From the NCBI GenBank assembly GCA_039090855.1, contig CM077034.1, forward strand, positions 223,646,831 through 223,710,830: 64,000 bases of DNA. The letters run 5' to 3'. How positions within the stretch are numbered: position 1 is the first letter of the stretch; each line of letters starts with the position of its first letter. The notes beneath the pieces were generated by a model. That model was not told where the DNA came from. It did not search any database and saw only the letters and a program-made list of their open reading frames with translations. The translations under genes were made by a program, and so were the position numbers. Positions 45,710 through 57,079 of this stretch are shown piece by piece. The stretch comes from Macrothele yani. Its lineage: Eukaryota; Arthropoda; Arachnida; Araneae; Macrothelidae.

Positions 45710-46242
45710 TTAAAAAATTGTACGTCGCACTTTTTCCAACACAGTTAAATTTTCCCGACGAAATAATTTAGGACGCTCAAGTACACATTTAACCAGAATT
45801 TCAAACCATACTTTAGTTTTATGAAAATTCTGGACTGTAGGAAAGCCGTGGTCTGAGTCAAAATATTTGGATTCAGACAACACAACTTGCTTACCCAGGT
45901 AGTGACCCCAGAATATGGGTTTTTTTATTATGCTTTCCAACTGGAGGTTGAAGAACTGTTTATGCTCTGGCTTTTCCCATTTGTCCTCCTGCCTTTCACA
46001 CTGAAGCAAGATATTTCAGGCACGTGGTTGTAAAGTGCTTCATAATCAGCACACAGTATGGTTTCCCCCTTACTTATTTTCTTCCTTGCAGCTTTGTGTG
46101 CTGTGCATATGCTTGTATTGAATTTCATGACTTCTGTTGCCCTTAATTTGTGATATACACCTCCGATGAAGTGCCACGTTATTTTTTGCACACTGTAAAT
46201 GTGAAAAGTTTTTCTTTCACGGACCAGTGATTTATAATACAA
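45710..46242 (-). pseudogene. Unrecognised frameshifted coding sequence
   Basis: Two overlapping minus-strand frames, 46242-45928 and 46009-45710, look like one protein with a shift near 46010: TFHIYSVQKITWHFIGGVYH, KAARKKISKGETILCADYEA, then QFFNLQLESIIKKPIFWGHY. The amino-acid composition is protein-like. I do not recognise the family. It lies in ELP4 intron 1 and is probably a transposon gene. Confidence 0.35.
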
Positions 46243-46429
46243 TTATTTATTGCACACATTTAAAACTTACAGTTGTATGAAAATGCAATACACCAGGAGG
46301 AATCTGAACACATTGGTTGTAAGGCGATTCCCCTTATCAGATGTAAGAAAAAGAATAAAACATATGGCATATATGAAAGCAAGTAAGATGGTTATAACAG
46401 AAGCACCACTGTTAGCAGCATGCTTGGAA

Positions 46430-48450
46430 CTACAATTTAATGATAGGGTTGAGATTCGTTATGGAGACAAGGGAAAACTTTTTCGCATAGACAAGGAAAA
46501 CTTTTTGATATTTTCCAGGGATCTGATGCTCTCTGGGAGATTATTCCATAGGATAATGGCTTTATACAGTATGCTATTTAAACCATAATTAAGTCTATTT
46601 AATGATAGGGTTGAGATTCGTTATGGAGATCAGGGTGATTTACAATGTAATTTCGCAGAGACAAGGAAAACTTTTTGATATTTTCCAGGGATCTGATGCT
46701 CTCTGGGAGATTATTCCATAGGATAATGGCTTTATACAGTATGCTATTTAAACCATAATTAAGTCTATTTAATGATAGGGTTGAGATTCGTTATGGAGAT
46801 CAGGGTGATTTACAATGTAATTTCGCAGAGACAAGGAAAACTTTTTGATATTTTCCAGGGATCTGCTGCTCTCTGGGAGATTATTCCATAGGATAATGGC
46901 TTTATACAGTATGCTATTTAAACCATAATTAAGTCTATTTAATGATAGGGTTGAGATTCGTTATGGAGATCAGGGTGATTTACAATGTAATTTCGCAGAG
47001 ACAAGGAAAACTTTTTGATATTTTCCAGGGATCTGATGCTCTCTGGGAGATTATTCCATAGGATAATGGCTTTATACAGTATGCTATTTAAACCATAATT
47101 AAGTCTATTTAATGATAGGGTTGAGATTCGTTATGGAGATCAGGGTGATTTACAATGTAATTTCGCAGAGACAAGGAAAACTTTTTGATATTTTCCAGGG
47201 ATCTGCTGCTCTCTGGGAGATTATTCCATAGGATAATGGCTTTATACAGTATGCTATTTAAACCATAATTAAGTCTATTTAATGATAGGGTTGAGATTCG
47301 TTATGGAGATCAGGGTGATTTACAATGTAATTTCGCAGAGACAAGGAAAACTTTTTGATATTTTCCAGGGATCTGATGCTCTCTGGGAGATTATTCCATA
47401 GGATAATGGCTTTATACAGTATGCTATTTAAACCATAATTAAGTCTATTTAATGATAGGGTTGAGATTCGTTATGGAGATCAGGGTGATTTACAATGTAA
47501 TTTCGCAGGGACAAGGAAAACTTTTGATATTTTCCAGGGATCTGATGCTCTCTGGGAGATTATTCCATAGGATAATGGCTTTATACAGTATGCTATTTAA
47601 ACCATAATTAAGTCTATTTAATGATAGGGTTGAGATTCGTTATGGAGATCAGGGTGATTTACAATGTAATTTCGCAGAGACAAGGAAAACTTTTTGATAT
47701 TTTCCAGGGATCTGCTGCTCTCTGGGAGATTATTCCATAGGATAATGGCTTTATACAGTATGCTATTTAAACCATAATTAAGTCTATTTAATGATAGGGT
47801 TGAGATTCGTTATGGAGATCAGGGTGATTTACAATGTAATTTCGCAGAGACAAGGAAAACTTTTTGATATTTTCCAGGGATCTGATGCTCTCTGGGAGAT
47901 TATTCCATAGGATAATGGCTTTATACAGTATGCTATTTAAACCATAATTAAGTCTATTTAATGATAGGGTTGAGATTCGTTATGGAGATCAGGGTGATTT
48001 ACAATGTAATTTTGCAGAGACAAGGAAAACTTTCCAGGGATCTGATGCTCTCTGGGAGATTATTCCATAGGATAATGGCTTTATACAGTATGCTATTTAA
48101 ACCATAATTAAGTCTATTTAATGATAGGGTTGAGATTCGTTATGGAGATCAGGGTGATTTACAATGTAATTTTGCAGAGACAAGGAAAACTTTCCAGGGA
48201 TCTGATGCTCTCTGGGAGATTATTCCATAGAATAATGGCTTTGTACAGTATGCTATTGAAACCATAATTAAGTCTATTTAATGATAGGGTTGAGATTCGT
48301 TATGGAGATCAGGGTGATTTACAATGTAATTTCGCAGAGACAAGGAAAACTTTTTGATATTTTCCAGGGATCTGATGCTCTCTGGGAGATTATTCCATAG
48401 GATAATTAATGGCTTTATACAGTATGCTATTTAAACCATAATTAAGTCTA
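46430..48450 (-). repeat. 170-bp tandem array of a LINE 3' coding end, about 12 units
   Basis: Units start AATGATAGGGTTGAGATTCG at 46601, 46771, 46941, 47111 and so on (170-bp period). The minus strand of each unit encodes LNYGLNSILYKAIILWNNLP then ESIRSLENIKKFSLSLRNYI and a stop, the typical C-terminus of a jockey/CR1-like LINE. Some units have deletions (about 48025, 48190), and a GATGCT/GCTGCT difference alternates among some units. Confidence 0.88.
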
Positions 48451-48789
48451 ACACACGGCTGACATAATTTCTTGTTAGCAACAAATCTGGTGAAGATAGA
48501 ATAATCCAGATATTTGATGTCAGATTGCAAAATAGGCAGATTAAGATGCATTATTTTAAAAAACATGATACCCAGTTTCAAGGTAAAAATTTCATGAATT
48601 TTTAGAATATTTAGTTATAGAAATAATGGTTTAGAATGAGACATGTAATCTGTGTTCAGCATATAGCGAACAGATTTCTTCTGTAATTTGAGCAAGCATA
48701 GCTTATTGTTTGCACTTATATTTGAATACCAAGATTCCAGACAATAGGAGAGATGACAATAGACAATGGAGAAAAATAATTACTTCTCC

Positions 48790-49120
48790 CATTCAAAAAT
48801 CTGAAGAAGAGGACCTTAATTAATCGATTATATTATTTGTACATGTTACTTTTGTTCTGCTGTTTTTCTCAATTGGCATCACCTGCGGTTTTGAACAAAT
48901 GTATTGCGGGTCTCGCGGGGAGACTGGTTATATATTGAGGCACTTCCCTATGCTTTGTGGCACTGTTGGGTGGCCTGAGGACGGGTGCTATTGTAGCCCC
49001 GAAAGATCTTGCCATTTTTTAAATTTTTTAAAATCATGTCTTTTATTGTAAATAAAGTTTTTTATTGTACAGTCAGAGATGTTGGTTTGATGATATCGTA
49101 CGGAGACAGCACGCCTCTAA
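48790..49120 (+). mobile_element. Penelope-like 3' fragment inside the LINE
   Basis: Contains core H12 and an A/T-rich tail. TAATTA flanks both sides (48776, 49120) and may be part of the target duplication. Confidence 0.5.
48975..49004 (+). ncRNA. Hammerhead ribozyme-like core H12
   Basis: CUGAGGA, a spacer C, stem GGG(U)GCUA/UAGCCCC with one bulge and a UUG loop, then GAAAGAUCUUGCC. The closest relative in the window is H1. Confidence 0.6.
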
Positions 49121-49911
49121 GTAATTATCTAGGAGAGATGGGTATAAATAAAAGCATAGTAAAATGTTTTTAGGACATTGATAGGGAAGAGATGCTTAAT
49201 TTTACCAAGCAGGCCAACCTGTAAGGAAACTTTTTTTAAAACAAACTGAACATGCGTATTCCCGTTAAAGAATTAATCAAACCAAACACCAAGATACTGA
49301 ACTTTGTCCACAATTTTAAGGGGGAGATCATTAATCCTGACTGGAAATTTATTTATGTCCTCTCTTTTATGAATGTTTCGGAAATATATGGCGTTGGTTC
49401 TTAGAATATTAAGTGATAATTTGTTAGAGCATAACCAATGAGATAAATTTGAAAGATCATTATTGATCATTTTCTGTAACTTATGCAAATCATGACATTT
49501 TTGGAAAATGACAGTGTCACCAGCGTATAGCAAAGCATGAGTTGATTGCAGGCACAGAGGAAGGTCATTAATATATAACAGAAACAGTAACGGTCCCAAA
49601 ACCGAACCTTGAGGCACTCCATATGAAATATTAAGTAGATCGGAGTTTATTTTATTCGCAGTGACATACTGTTTGCGATGAGAGAGGTAGCTGATTAAGA
49701 GGGAAAGAATTTTTCCACGAAAACCGTATTTGGGTAATTTATGTAACAGAATGTCGTGATTTACCGTGTCGAAAGCTTTTTGGAAATCAATAAAAACACA
49801 AATAGTATAATAACTGTCATCTCGTGCTTCGAAAATGAAGTTTGACAACTTAGCAACAGCCATTTCAGTAGATCTGTTTCTTTGGAAACCGAACTGTTCC
49901 AAAGAGAGCAT

Positions 49912-50704
49912 TGTAAATTAGAGTAGTCCACTGTACCTGCAGAAGATTTATTTCTAATTTTAACACTGTAAATTATCGTCATTTCATAATCGAACCCTTC
50001 GTAGGGTCAGATATCTGTTTATACGAGTCAAGTACTGTCTTCTTTGACACTTTTGCCCAGAACATAATATAAACTGATGTTCAGTTACACACATGCACAC
50101 AAACTAACATGCTTAATAGTTGATACAACAAACTCTCGTATGCAGAATATGATTTCGTTCTCTCGTCATTGATTTTAATTAGCTTTAAGTTCAGGGTATT
50201 ATAACTCCCAAAATCCAAATGCAACAGCCTTCTCCGATTGTTTTGCTCCTCGAACCTCTAATTTACACAACCCAATATTCATCCATATTTAAAACAAAGC
50301 AAGTAACAAATCAAAATTATAAAGACAGAGCCTAAGAATAGTTTACTAGTGCATATTAAAGCTTTAATCGATTCCTAATTCCTATAAATGCAAATCGTCG
50401 TACGGAGCAAGTGTTTTTCTGGTGTTAACTTCTGAAATAAATGGAATATGGATTTCAAGGGGAGAGAAGAATGATTGCGAGAAACAAGAAATATGACGAC
50501 GGGAAGGGAAAGACAGACTTCAAAAACAGAATTACCTAAATTTATCAACAATCTTACTGCATGGTACACATACAAATGCAGGCCCGCCTAAGAAATTGTA
50601 GGCCCAGCGCAAACTAGCCGGGCTCTAGCTTAAGCTAATCGAGCTTTTTGTGAACTGAAGTTAGCAGTGTCTTCAGTCTCGCAACTCTACTCCAGATATC
50701 CATT
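49912..50704. other. Intron 1 sequence without recognised features
   Basis: AT-rich. I see no terminal repeats or supported coding frame. Confidence 0.45.
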
Positions 50705-51216
50705 CAATAAAGTTTTTTTTTTTTTTATTGAAGGTTTAACGACCACCGTGAGCAACTCAATGGACTATAAGCAGTCGCCCGTCCCTAATTTAGGGTCACT
50801 GGTTCCAGGGAAGGGAGAAAGCCAGTGCCGTAAGACAAACACAACATCCATGCCTCACCGGGATTCGAACCCGAACCCCTTTTGGACGAATGATCAGAGG
50901 CCATCGCTTAGACCACTGCGCCACCGGGGCGGCTCAATGACGTTCCCCATGAAATGTTTGCTCAGATACAGACATGTGAGGTCCATTATTAACAGACCAT
51001 AATTTTTTTTTTTTTTTTTTTTTGATTCAAGGTTTAAGGACCATTTAGAGCAACTCAATGGGCCGTCCCTAATTTAGGGTTGCTGGTTCCAGGGAAGGGA
51101 GAGAGCCAGTGCAGTAAGACAAACAACATCCATGCCTCACCTGATTCAAACCCGGACCCTTCTCAGATGAGTTGTCATAAGACAGCGCTTAGACCACAGC
51201 GCTACCGGGGTGGCAT
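50705..51216 (-). repeat. Two tandem tRNA-derived SINE units
   Basis: Unit 1 (50710-50935, type A, B box intact) and unit 2 (about 51002-51216, diverged) are joined by the same 65-bp linker seen in the array at 16801-18637, including CAGATACAGACATGTGAGGT. Both T-tracts face left, so both lie on the minus strand. Confidence 0.85.
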
Positions 51217-51554
51217 TTGTGTATTGTTTGAAATCTGTTTTCGTTGTTCATGTTAGAATTTCTGCGCTATTCACGACTTGTCAAAATGGTGTTTCGTCCA
51301 CAGTTTTTCCTATTTTCAGTCTAGTTTGACCTGCACCACTCTTTATGAACACAAAGAAAAAAAAATTTTTTGTTTGTTTTTTGCAAACACCTTCAAATTC
51401 AGCAACTTCCTTCAGGCTGTGCCCTTTTAACCAGCCAAAATTGATTACACCTTCTTGCCTGTCGCTTGCATCTGTCTTTCAACCCATTCATTTTAATTTT
51501 TCAAATATTTTAGCTTAAAATTTTGCCAGTAGAAAGAATGAACACATATTTTAT
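51217..51554. other. Intron 1 sequence without recognised features
   Basis: Nothing recognised. Confidence 0.4.
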
Positions 51555-52038
51555 TAATTCCAATTAGTAGTTCTGATTCTGACTATTATATAGCTGTAAT
51601 CATTCTGCTATTCTCTTTTACGTGCGATATTTCAAAGTAACTTGTACAAAATTCTAGCGGATAATGCTTACCTTGGCATTCCTTTCTAGTGATGGAAACA
51701 TTTTGCGCATGTGTTTTCCGGTCTTTGTTGATGTTATTGTCCTAAAGTCCGTTGTATGCGATGACTGGCTTTACTTCTCACACTTTTCGCTGGGTATACT
51801 CATTGGATCTTTGCCTTAGGATTCCAAACACATCAATTTTTACCGTTCTTTATACTCGAAATTTTCGCCCATCCTCTAGGCATCCTCAGGAGCGTGGCGA
51901 CTTTACCACCGATGTTCGTGGTTAACTTTGCGCTAATGGAGTCCGATACTCCTTGTTGCCATTCGTCGGATATACTTTCCTGGATATATTTCGTTATCAA
52001 GCCCGGCTGGCGCCATCTATGTTTCATTAAAACAACAA

Positions 52039-52080
<42 letters not shown>

Positions 52081-52357
52081 TTAATTTCTTTTCCTATCCT
52101 GGTTTTCTTGTCTTTTTTGCCGGTTTTTCTTTTGTCGTTGTTTTTCTTGTCTTATTAGTTCTTTCCACAGGCCCGATAATGTGCTAGGGTCGTTCTGGTT
52201 ACATACCCTTGCTTTATTTTTATAGATTAATATTGCTTCTTCCCTCCTCATTTGCCTTTCCGATTTTCCGATTTTTTATTCTTTTTTAGCATTTTAATGT
52301 CATCGAATTTTGGGAATGTCCGGTTTTCCATGCAGAATTGCACTAATGCAGTTTTGG
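51555..52357 (-). mobile_element. Penelope-like element B, copy 4 (minus strand)
   Basis: On the minus strand it reads TALVQFCMENRTFPKFDDIK then a basic region, a long TA microsatellite (52041-52077) in place of the A-tract, and core H13. It forms an inverted pair with copy 5; a 35-bp exact-to-near stem joins 52322-52357 and 52383-52418. Confidence 0.75.
51863..51889 (-). ncRNA. Hammerhead ribozyme-like core H13
   Basis: CUGAGGA, a spacer U, stem GCCU/GGGC (one G-U pair), 7-nt loop, then GAAA. Core complete. Confidence 0.65.
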
Positions 52358-52382
52358 CTTCTTTTCAAAATGGTGTTTCAGG

Positions 52383-52725
52383 CAAAACTGCTTTAGTGCA
52401 ATTCTGCATGGAAAACCTGTCGGGGGGGGTACCAAAAGTGTAAACGAACATCGGTGGTAAAGTCGCCACACTCCTGAGGATGCCTAGAGTATGGGCGAAA
52501 ATTTCGAGTATAAAGAACGGTAAAAATTGATGTGTTTGGAATCCTAAGGCAAAGATCCAATGAGTATACCCAGCGAAAAGTGTGAGAAGTAAAGCCAGTC
52601 ATCGCACACAACGGACTTTAGGACAATAACATCAACAAAGACCGGAAAACACGTGCGTGAAATGTTCCCATCGCTAGAAAGGAATGCCAGGGTAAGCATT
52701 ATCCACTAGAATTTAGTACAAGTTA
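52383..52725 (+). mobile_element. Penelope-like element B, copy 5 (plus strand)
   Basis: A short start (52383-52418), a 20-bp G-rich patch ('tcgggggggg' then 'ccaaaagtgtaaa') that matches the repeat cluster at 57080-57870, then the 3' block with core H14, ending near 52725. Confidence 0.7.
52474..52500 (+). ncRNA. Hammerhead ribozyme-like core H14
   Basis: CUGAGGA, a spacer U, stem GCCU/GGGC, then GAAA. Core complete; close to H6 and H13. Confidence 0.65.
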
Positions 52726-52973
52726 CATATTTTATTGTTATATAACCCAGAAATATTTAAATAAAATTCTAATTATAACCTTAGAAATATATTATGTTAA
52801 ACAATTACATATATTTGGCAGGCGACTTATTTTTTATCATCTTTATAAGAATCTAAAACGGAGAGAGGCGGAATGGGGGTGTAAGAAAGGACAGATATTA
52901 AAGGCACTGCATATTCTCATACTTTCTTAATTAGCACTACAGCACTGTTTCAAGGTATTTTTATTTGCATCTT

Positions 52974-53052
52974 CACTATTTTAGCATAAATGTGATGCAC
53001 CTAGGATTCCATAAAGGAATCCTAGGTGCATCACATTTATGCTAAAATAGTG
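52974..53052. repeat. Perfect 37-bp hairpin, 5-nt loop
   Basis: Arms 52974-53010 and 53016-53052 are exact reverse complements (inner end CACCTAGGATTCC). The perfect match implies recent origin or gene conversion. Confidence 0.95.
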
Positions 53053-53239
53053 TGGACAAATGCGGAATAGTACCGAAAAATCACATTTTCTAGCTTTACA
53101 AATTATACTTATTTCTGTAAAATATATATTTTTTCGTCATGCGGAGTTATTCAGGGGTGATTGTGAGGTGACACAAGAAACCCTGAAACTTTCAGCTCAG
53201 TGCCAATATATATGTATAATGCATATTTATATATGTATA

Positions 53240-56200
53240 TTACGTAAGGTCAGGTGTAAGGTCAGGTGATGCGTAACATCACAGCCTCTCCTTGACAAAT
53301 ATCAACCCGCCTTCTCGTGGTACATCCTGTTCCCACTAAAGGGGCTCTGACGACCGCCAATAGCGGTATAACTATACCATCGGGATTAGAGGAAATTCTA
53401 TCCCACACTCACCAACCCGCTTGGCCAGCGTGGTGAGTTATGGCCAAACCCCTCCAAAATGATTCCACAACTTAAATCTTGGCCCTCAGTCTCCGGCAGC
53501 TGGAATGTACCTGGCCAAGGCAGCGGCCAGTGCGACATGAAGGCAGAGGGTGCTAAGAATCCCCGGAGGACCGGACTAGGCTGCCATCTGATGCTGACCT
53601 AGGCTACGTATAATGGACGCTCCCTATCTTCTGATTCAAGGCTTCTTGAATTGGAAGAGGAACTACAAAGGATCAAGTGGGGCATCGTGGGGCTAAGTGA
53701 GGTAAGGAGAAAAGGAGAAGATCTCATCGAACTGAAAAGTGGACATCTCTTCTACTATCGTGGGACAGATACTGGCAGAACTAGTGGTGTTGGATTTATA
53801 ATAAACAAGAAACTGAAGGATAAAGTTACAGAAGTTGAAAGTTCCTCTGACAGAGCTGCACGACTTGTTATCCAACTCTCGAAAAGATACCAGGCTCAGA
53901 TTATTCAAACTTATGCACCCACCACAAGTCATCCTGAAGAAGAAATTGAAGAATTTTATGAGGAAATTTGTCATCTAAATAATAAAGGTAAGCAGCACTT
54001 GAAAATAATTATGGGAGATTTCAATGCAAAAATAGGGCAACGGCAACAGAATGAAACTTCAGTAGGTAAATTCGGTCACGGCAACAGAAACCAGCGTGGA
54101 AATACTCTCGTTGAGTTTGCAGAGGCAGAAGGGTTTTTCATCTTGAACTCCTTCTTCAAGAAAAAGCCACACAGGAAATGGACATGGAGACATCCCAATG
54201 GGACGACAAGTGAAATTGATTTTATTATGTGTAACAAAAAATTTGTCATAGAAGACTGCAGTGTGCTAAACAAGTTCAACACAGGTAGTGACCATAGATT
54301 GGTGAGATGTAAGATGCACCTCAACACTAAACTTGAACGTGGCAAGCTCATAAGACAAACAAAATCTATTGACATAACCAACCTTAAAAAACACCATAAT
54401 ACCTTCAAGTTGGAACTGAAGAACAGGTTCTCTGCTTTAGAAGGCCTAACATCGGAAGAAGTGGACATCTCTGAAGTTAACAGAAAAGTAACCAAAGCTC
54501 TTATGGAAACAGCAACAAAATTAGCTGGGTCTAAGAACAAATTGCATGTAAATAAATTATCAGGAAAAACGAAAATGTTGATGCAAAAAAGAAGAGAGAT
54601 GAGAACAACTAAAGAAGATGTGACTTCCAAAGTGGAATATATAGAGCTATGCAAGACAGTAAGAAAAAGTATCACTGAAGACGTAAGGAAATTCAACTGT
54701 GAACTAGTGAGGAAAGCAATTGAAAACAACCAAAGCCTAAAGATAGCAAAGGGACATCTCAGTAAGGGAAGAAAACAGATTATGGCACTGAGAAAAGAAG
54801 ATGGTTCTGTAACAAGAAATAGAGGCGAAATTTTGACAAGAGTGAAAGATTTCTACTCCAAATTATATGAAAGGGATGATACATGCACTCCAGACATCAT
54901 GAAAGATACCAGTACCAGAGTTCCTCCAGTCCTTCCAGCAGAAGTTGCACATGCAATCAAGAACATGAAGCGGGGAAAAGCTCCAGGAGAAGATGGAATT
55001 ACTGTAGACATCATACAAGAAGCAAGTGGAGAAATCGAAACAGTACTCGCCCAAATTTTCACTCGATACCTTAATGAAGGAAAGATTCCTGAGGATTGGA
55101 ACACCGCTACAATGATCCTGCTACATAAGAAAGGTGACATTGAGGATCTCAGAAACTACAGACCTATCAGCCTCCTATCAATCAGTAGTTTATAAAATCT
55201 TCACTAAAGTTCTTTCACACCGCTTGAAGGTGACACTGGACATGGCTCAACCGAGAGAACAAGCTGGATTCAGGAGTGGCTACAGCACAATAGATCATAT
55301 CCACGTACTGAGAGAACTAATTGAAAGAGCGAGGGAATATGAACTTCCATTGTGCATGGCTTTTATCGATTATGAAAAAGCCTTTGATTCGGTGAAACCA
55401 TCAGCAGTTACAATGGCTCTGAAAACCTGCGGTATTGAAGATGCATACATTAATATTATTAATAACATCTATGAAAATGCAAGTGCAAAGATTAGGCTGT
55501 TTGAAAATACAACACACGTAAAAATTGCAAAGGGAGTGAGACAAGGTGACACCATATCTCCGAAGCTCTTTAATGCCACATTGGAGGGTGTTTTTCAGTC
55601 GCTGAGCTGGGAAAACAAGGGGATAAAGATTAATGGAGATTATCTAACCCACCTTCGTTTTGCTGATGACATAGTCATTTTTGCAACTACCCCATCAGAG
55701 CTGCAGAGTATGATCCAGGAACTTGCTGACAAGAGTAAAGAAGTGGGATTAAAAATGAACTTTCAGAAGACAAAAGTGATGTTCAATGCTTTTACAAGAA
55801 ATGAAGATTTATCGATTGATGGAGAAAAGCTGGAGATAACAGACACGTACGTTTATCTTGGACAGCAGATATCAAGTGAGGGTCACATTGATGAAGAAAT
55901 TAATCGGCGTACAAAACTTGCCTGGAGAGCTTTTGGAAGAAACAGCATAATTTTCAAGAGCAATATGCCATTATGTCTTAAAAGAAAAGTGTTTGATCAA
56001 TGCATCCTTCCAGTGCTTACGTATGGTGCAGAGACGTGGACCTTAACTAAAAGAGACATACAAAGGCTGCAGACAACTCAAAGCAGCATGGAGAGGTGCA
56101 TACTTGGTGTAACCAGGAGACATAAGAAGAGGAACTCGTGGATCCGAAAAATGACAAGAGTGGAAGACATCATGATCAGAGTTAAATCCCTGAAATGGCA

Positions 56201-56450
56201 ATGGGCTGGACATACTGCCAGAAGGACAGATCATCGATGGACAACCCAAATTTTAGATTGGATTCCAAAGGACAGGAAAAGACCAAGAAGAAGACCACAT
56301 GGGAGATGGGTGGATGAAATTCGAAAGTATGCAGGGGTGACATTGAGGAGACTGGCACAAGACAGACCGTTGTGGAGGAAACTTGGGGAGACCTTCGTCC
56401 AGCAGTGGATTGATAATGGTTGACAATGATGATGATGATTATTATTACGC
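53240..56450 (+). mobile_element. RTE-clade LINE, near full length
   Basis: It has a 5' region of about 300 bp starting with a short GGTCAGGTG repeat, one long coding region, and a (GAT)n tail at 56428-56440. TATTACG before the start (about 53238) and after the tail (56443-56451) may be the target duplication. RTE LINEs have short tails of this type. Confidence 0.85.
53537..56423 (+). pseudogene. RTE LINE endonuclease/reverse transcriptase, two lesions
   Basis: The frame starts at MKAEGAKNPRRTGLG (53537), meets one TAG at 53600, then runs open to about 55180. Apurinic-type endonuclease: GLSEVRRKGE, TYAPTTSHPEEE, IIMGDFNAKIG, TSEIDFIM and TGSDHRLV. Reverse transcriptase: RGKAPGEDGITVDII, then a 4-bp ATCA duplication near 55180 shifts the frame, then IDYEKAFDSV (motif A), GVRQGDTISPKLFNATLE (B), LRFADDIVIFA (C), KTKVMFNAF and VYLGQQ. 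The C-terminus has TYGAETWTLTKRD and WQWAGHTARR. About 960 codons. Only the TAG and the ATCA duplication separate it from an intact frame. Confidence 0.9.
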
Positions 56451-56526
56451 ACATATAAACTAGCTACACATCAAATAGGCCCTAGTGCTTGTGCAGTTAA
56501 ACTCCGCATCTTTTCTTGTACTCAAT

Positions 56527-56631
56527 TGCGGAATTTGGTTTCAAAAATGCAATGCCTGAAGGATTTTTCACAGTGGAAGAAACACTGTGAAAAATCCTTC
56601 AGGCATCGCATTTTTGAAACCAAATTCCGCA
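56527..56631. repeat. 49-bp hairpin, 7-nt loop, one mismatch
   Basis: Arms 56527-56575 and 56583-56631. The inner part (GAAGGATTTTTCACAGTG) resembles the 37-bp hairpin at 52974-53052 loosely, so both may belong to one fold-back family. The RTE LINE lies between them. Confidence 0.92.
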
Positions 56632-57079
56632 CTTCATATTATGTTAATTGAGCAGTCTATGTGGATCAGTTTTACTTGAAGCCTACAGTGGATTTCCTTC
56701 AATTTCTAAAAGTAGCTCATTGAATTAACCGAATCTAATATAATCAAACTATTTGATGTAGATGCAAATTTAAAAATAATAAAAATAAAAAAAAAACTTC
56801 CTTTCAGCAGGCTGTTATCTAGAGGGGGTTCGGACATTTCGGCACATTCCCTTTTAAAGCAATGAAATTGCGCTGAGTTAAAAATTATAGTGTTCCTATA
56901 TTTCTCCCTACTTGAGCAAGTGGTGTGCAAAAACATTTTTTCACTTATATCTCATAATCATTAAGAAATTGAGACATATTTACGATTTTCTGTCTGAAAG
57001 ACGGGGCGGACATTTGGGCACAAATGTTTCAGGGGTCGTATAACAATTGCCGTTTCTTGGCACGATAGTAAGAGTTTGA

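Larger units (their letters stand above)
48450..49911 (-). pseudogene. jockey/CR1-like LINE reverse transcriptase
   Basis: 49911-49273 is open: EQFGFQRNRSTEMAVAKL, CVFIDFQKAFDTVNHDILL (motif A), YGVPQGSVLGPLLFLLYIND (motif B), then LLYAGDTVIF, where the catalytic YADD has become YAGD, and VQYLGVWFD. Downstream are KTFYYAFIYTHLS and, past a Penelope-like fragment, SIVYCHLSYCLESW and YSIFTRFVANKKLCQPCVRL. The two flanks of the insert overlap in content, so they may be two copies. It is 5'-truncated at 49911. Confidence 0.82.

Noticed and set aside
46250..46588. A 112-codon plus-strand frame
   Set aside because: It is antisense to the LINE C-terminal coding units.
24562..48450. Regularly spaced repeats as CRISPR arrays
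   Set aside because: Units are contiguous without unique spacers and the sequence is eukaryotic.
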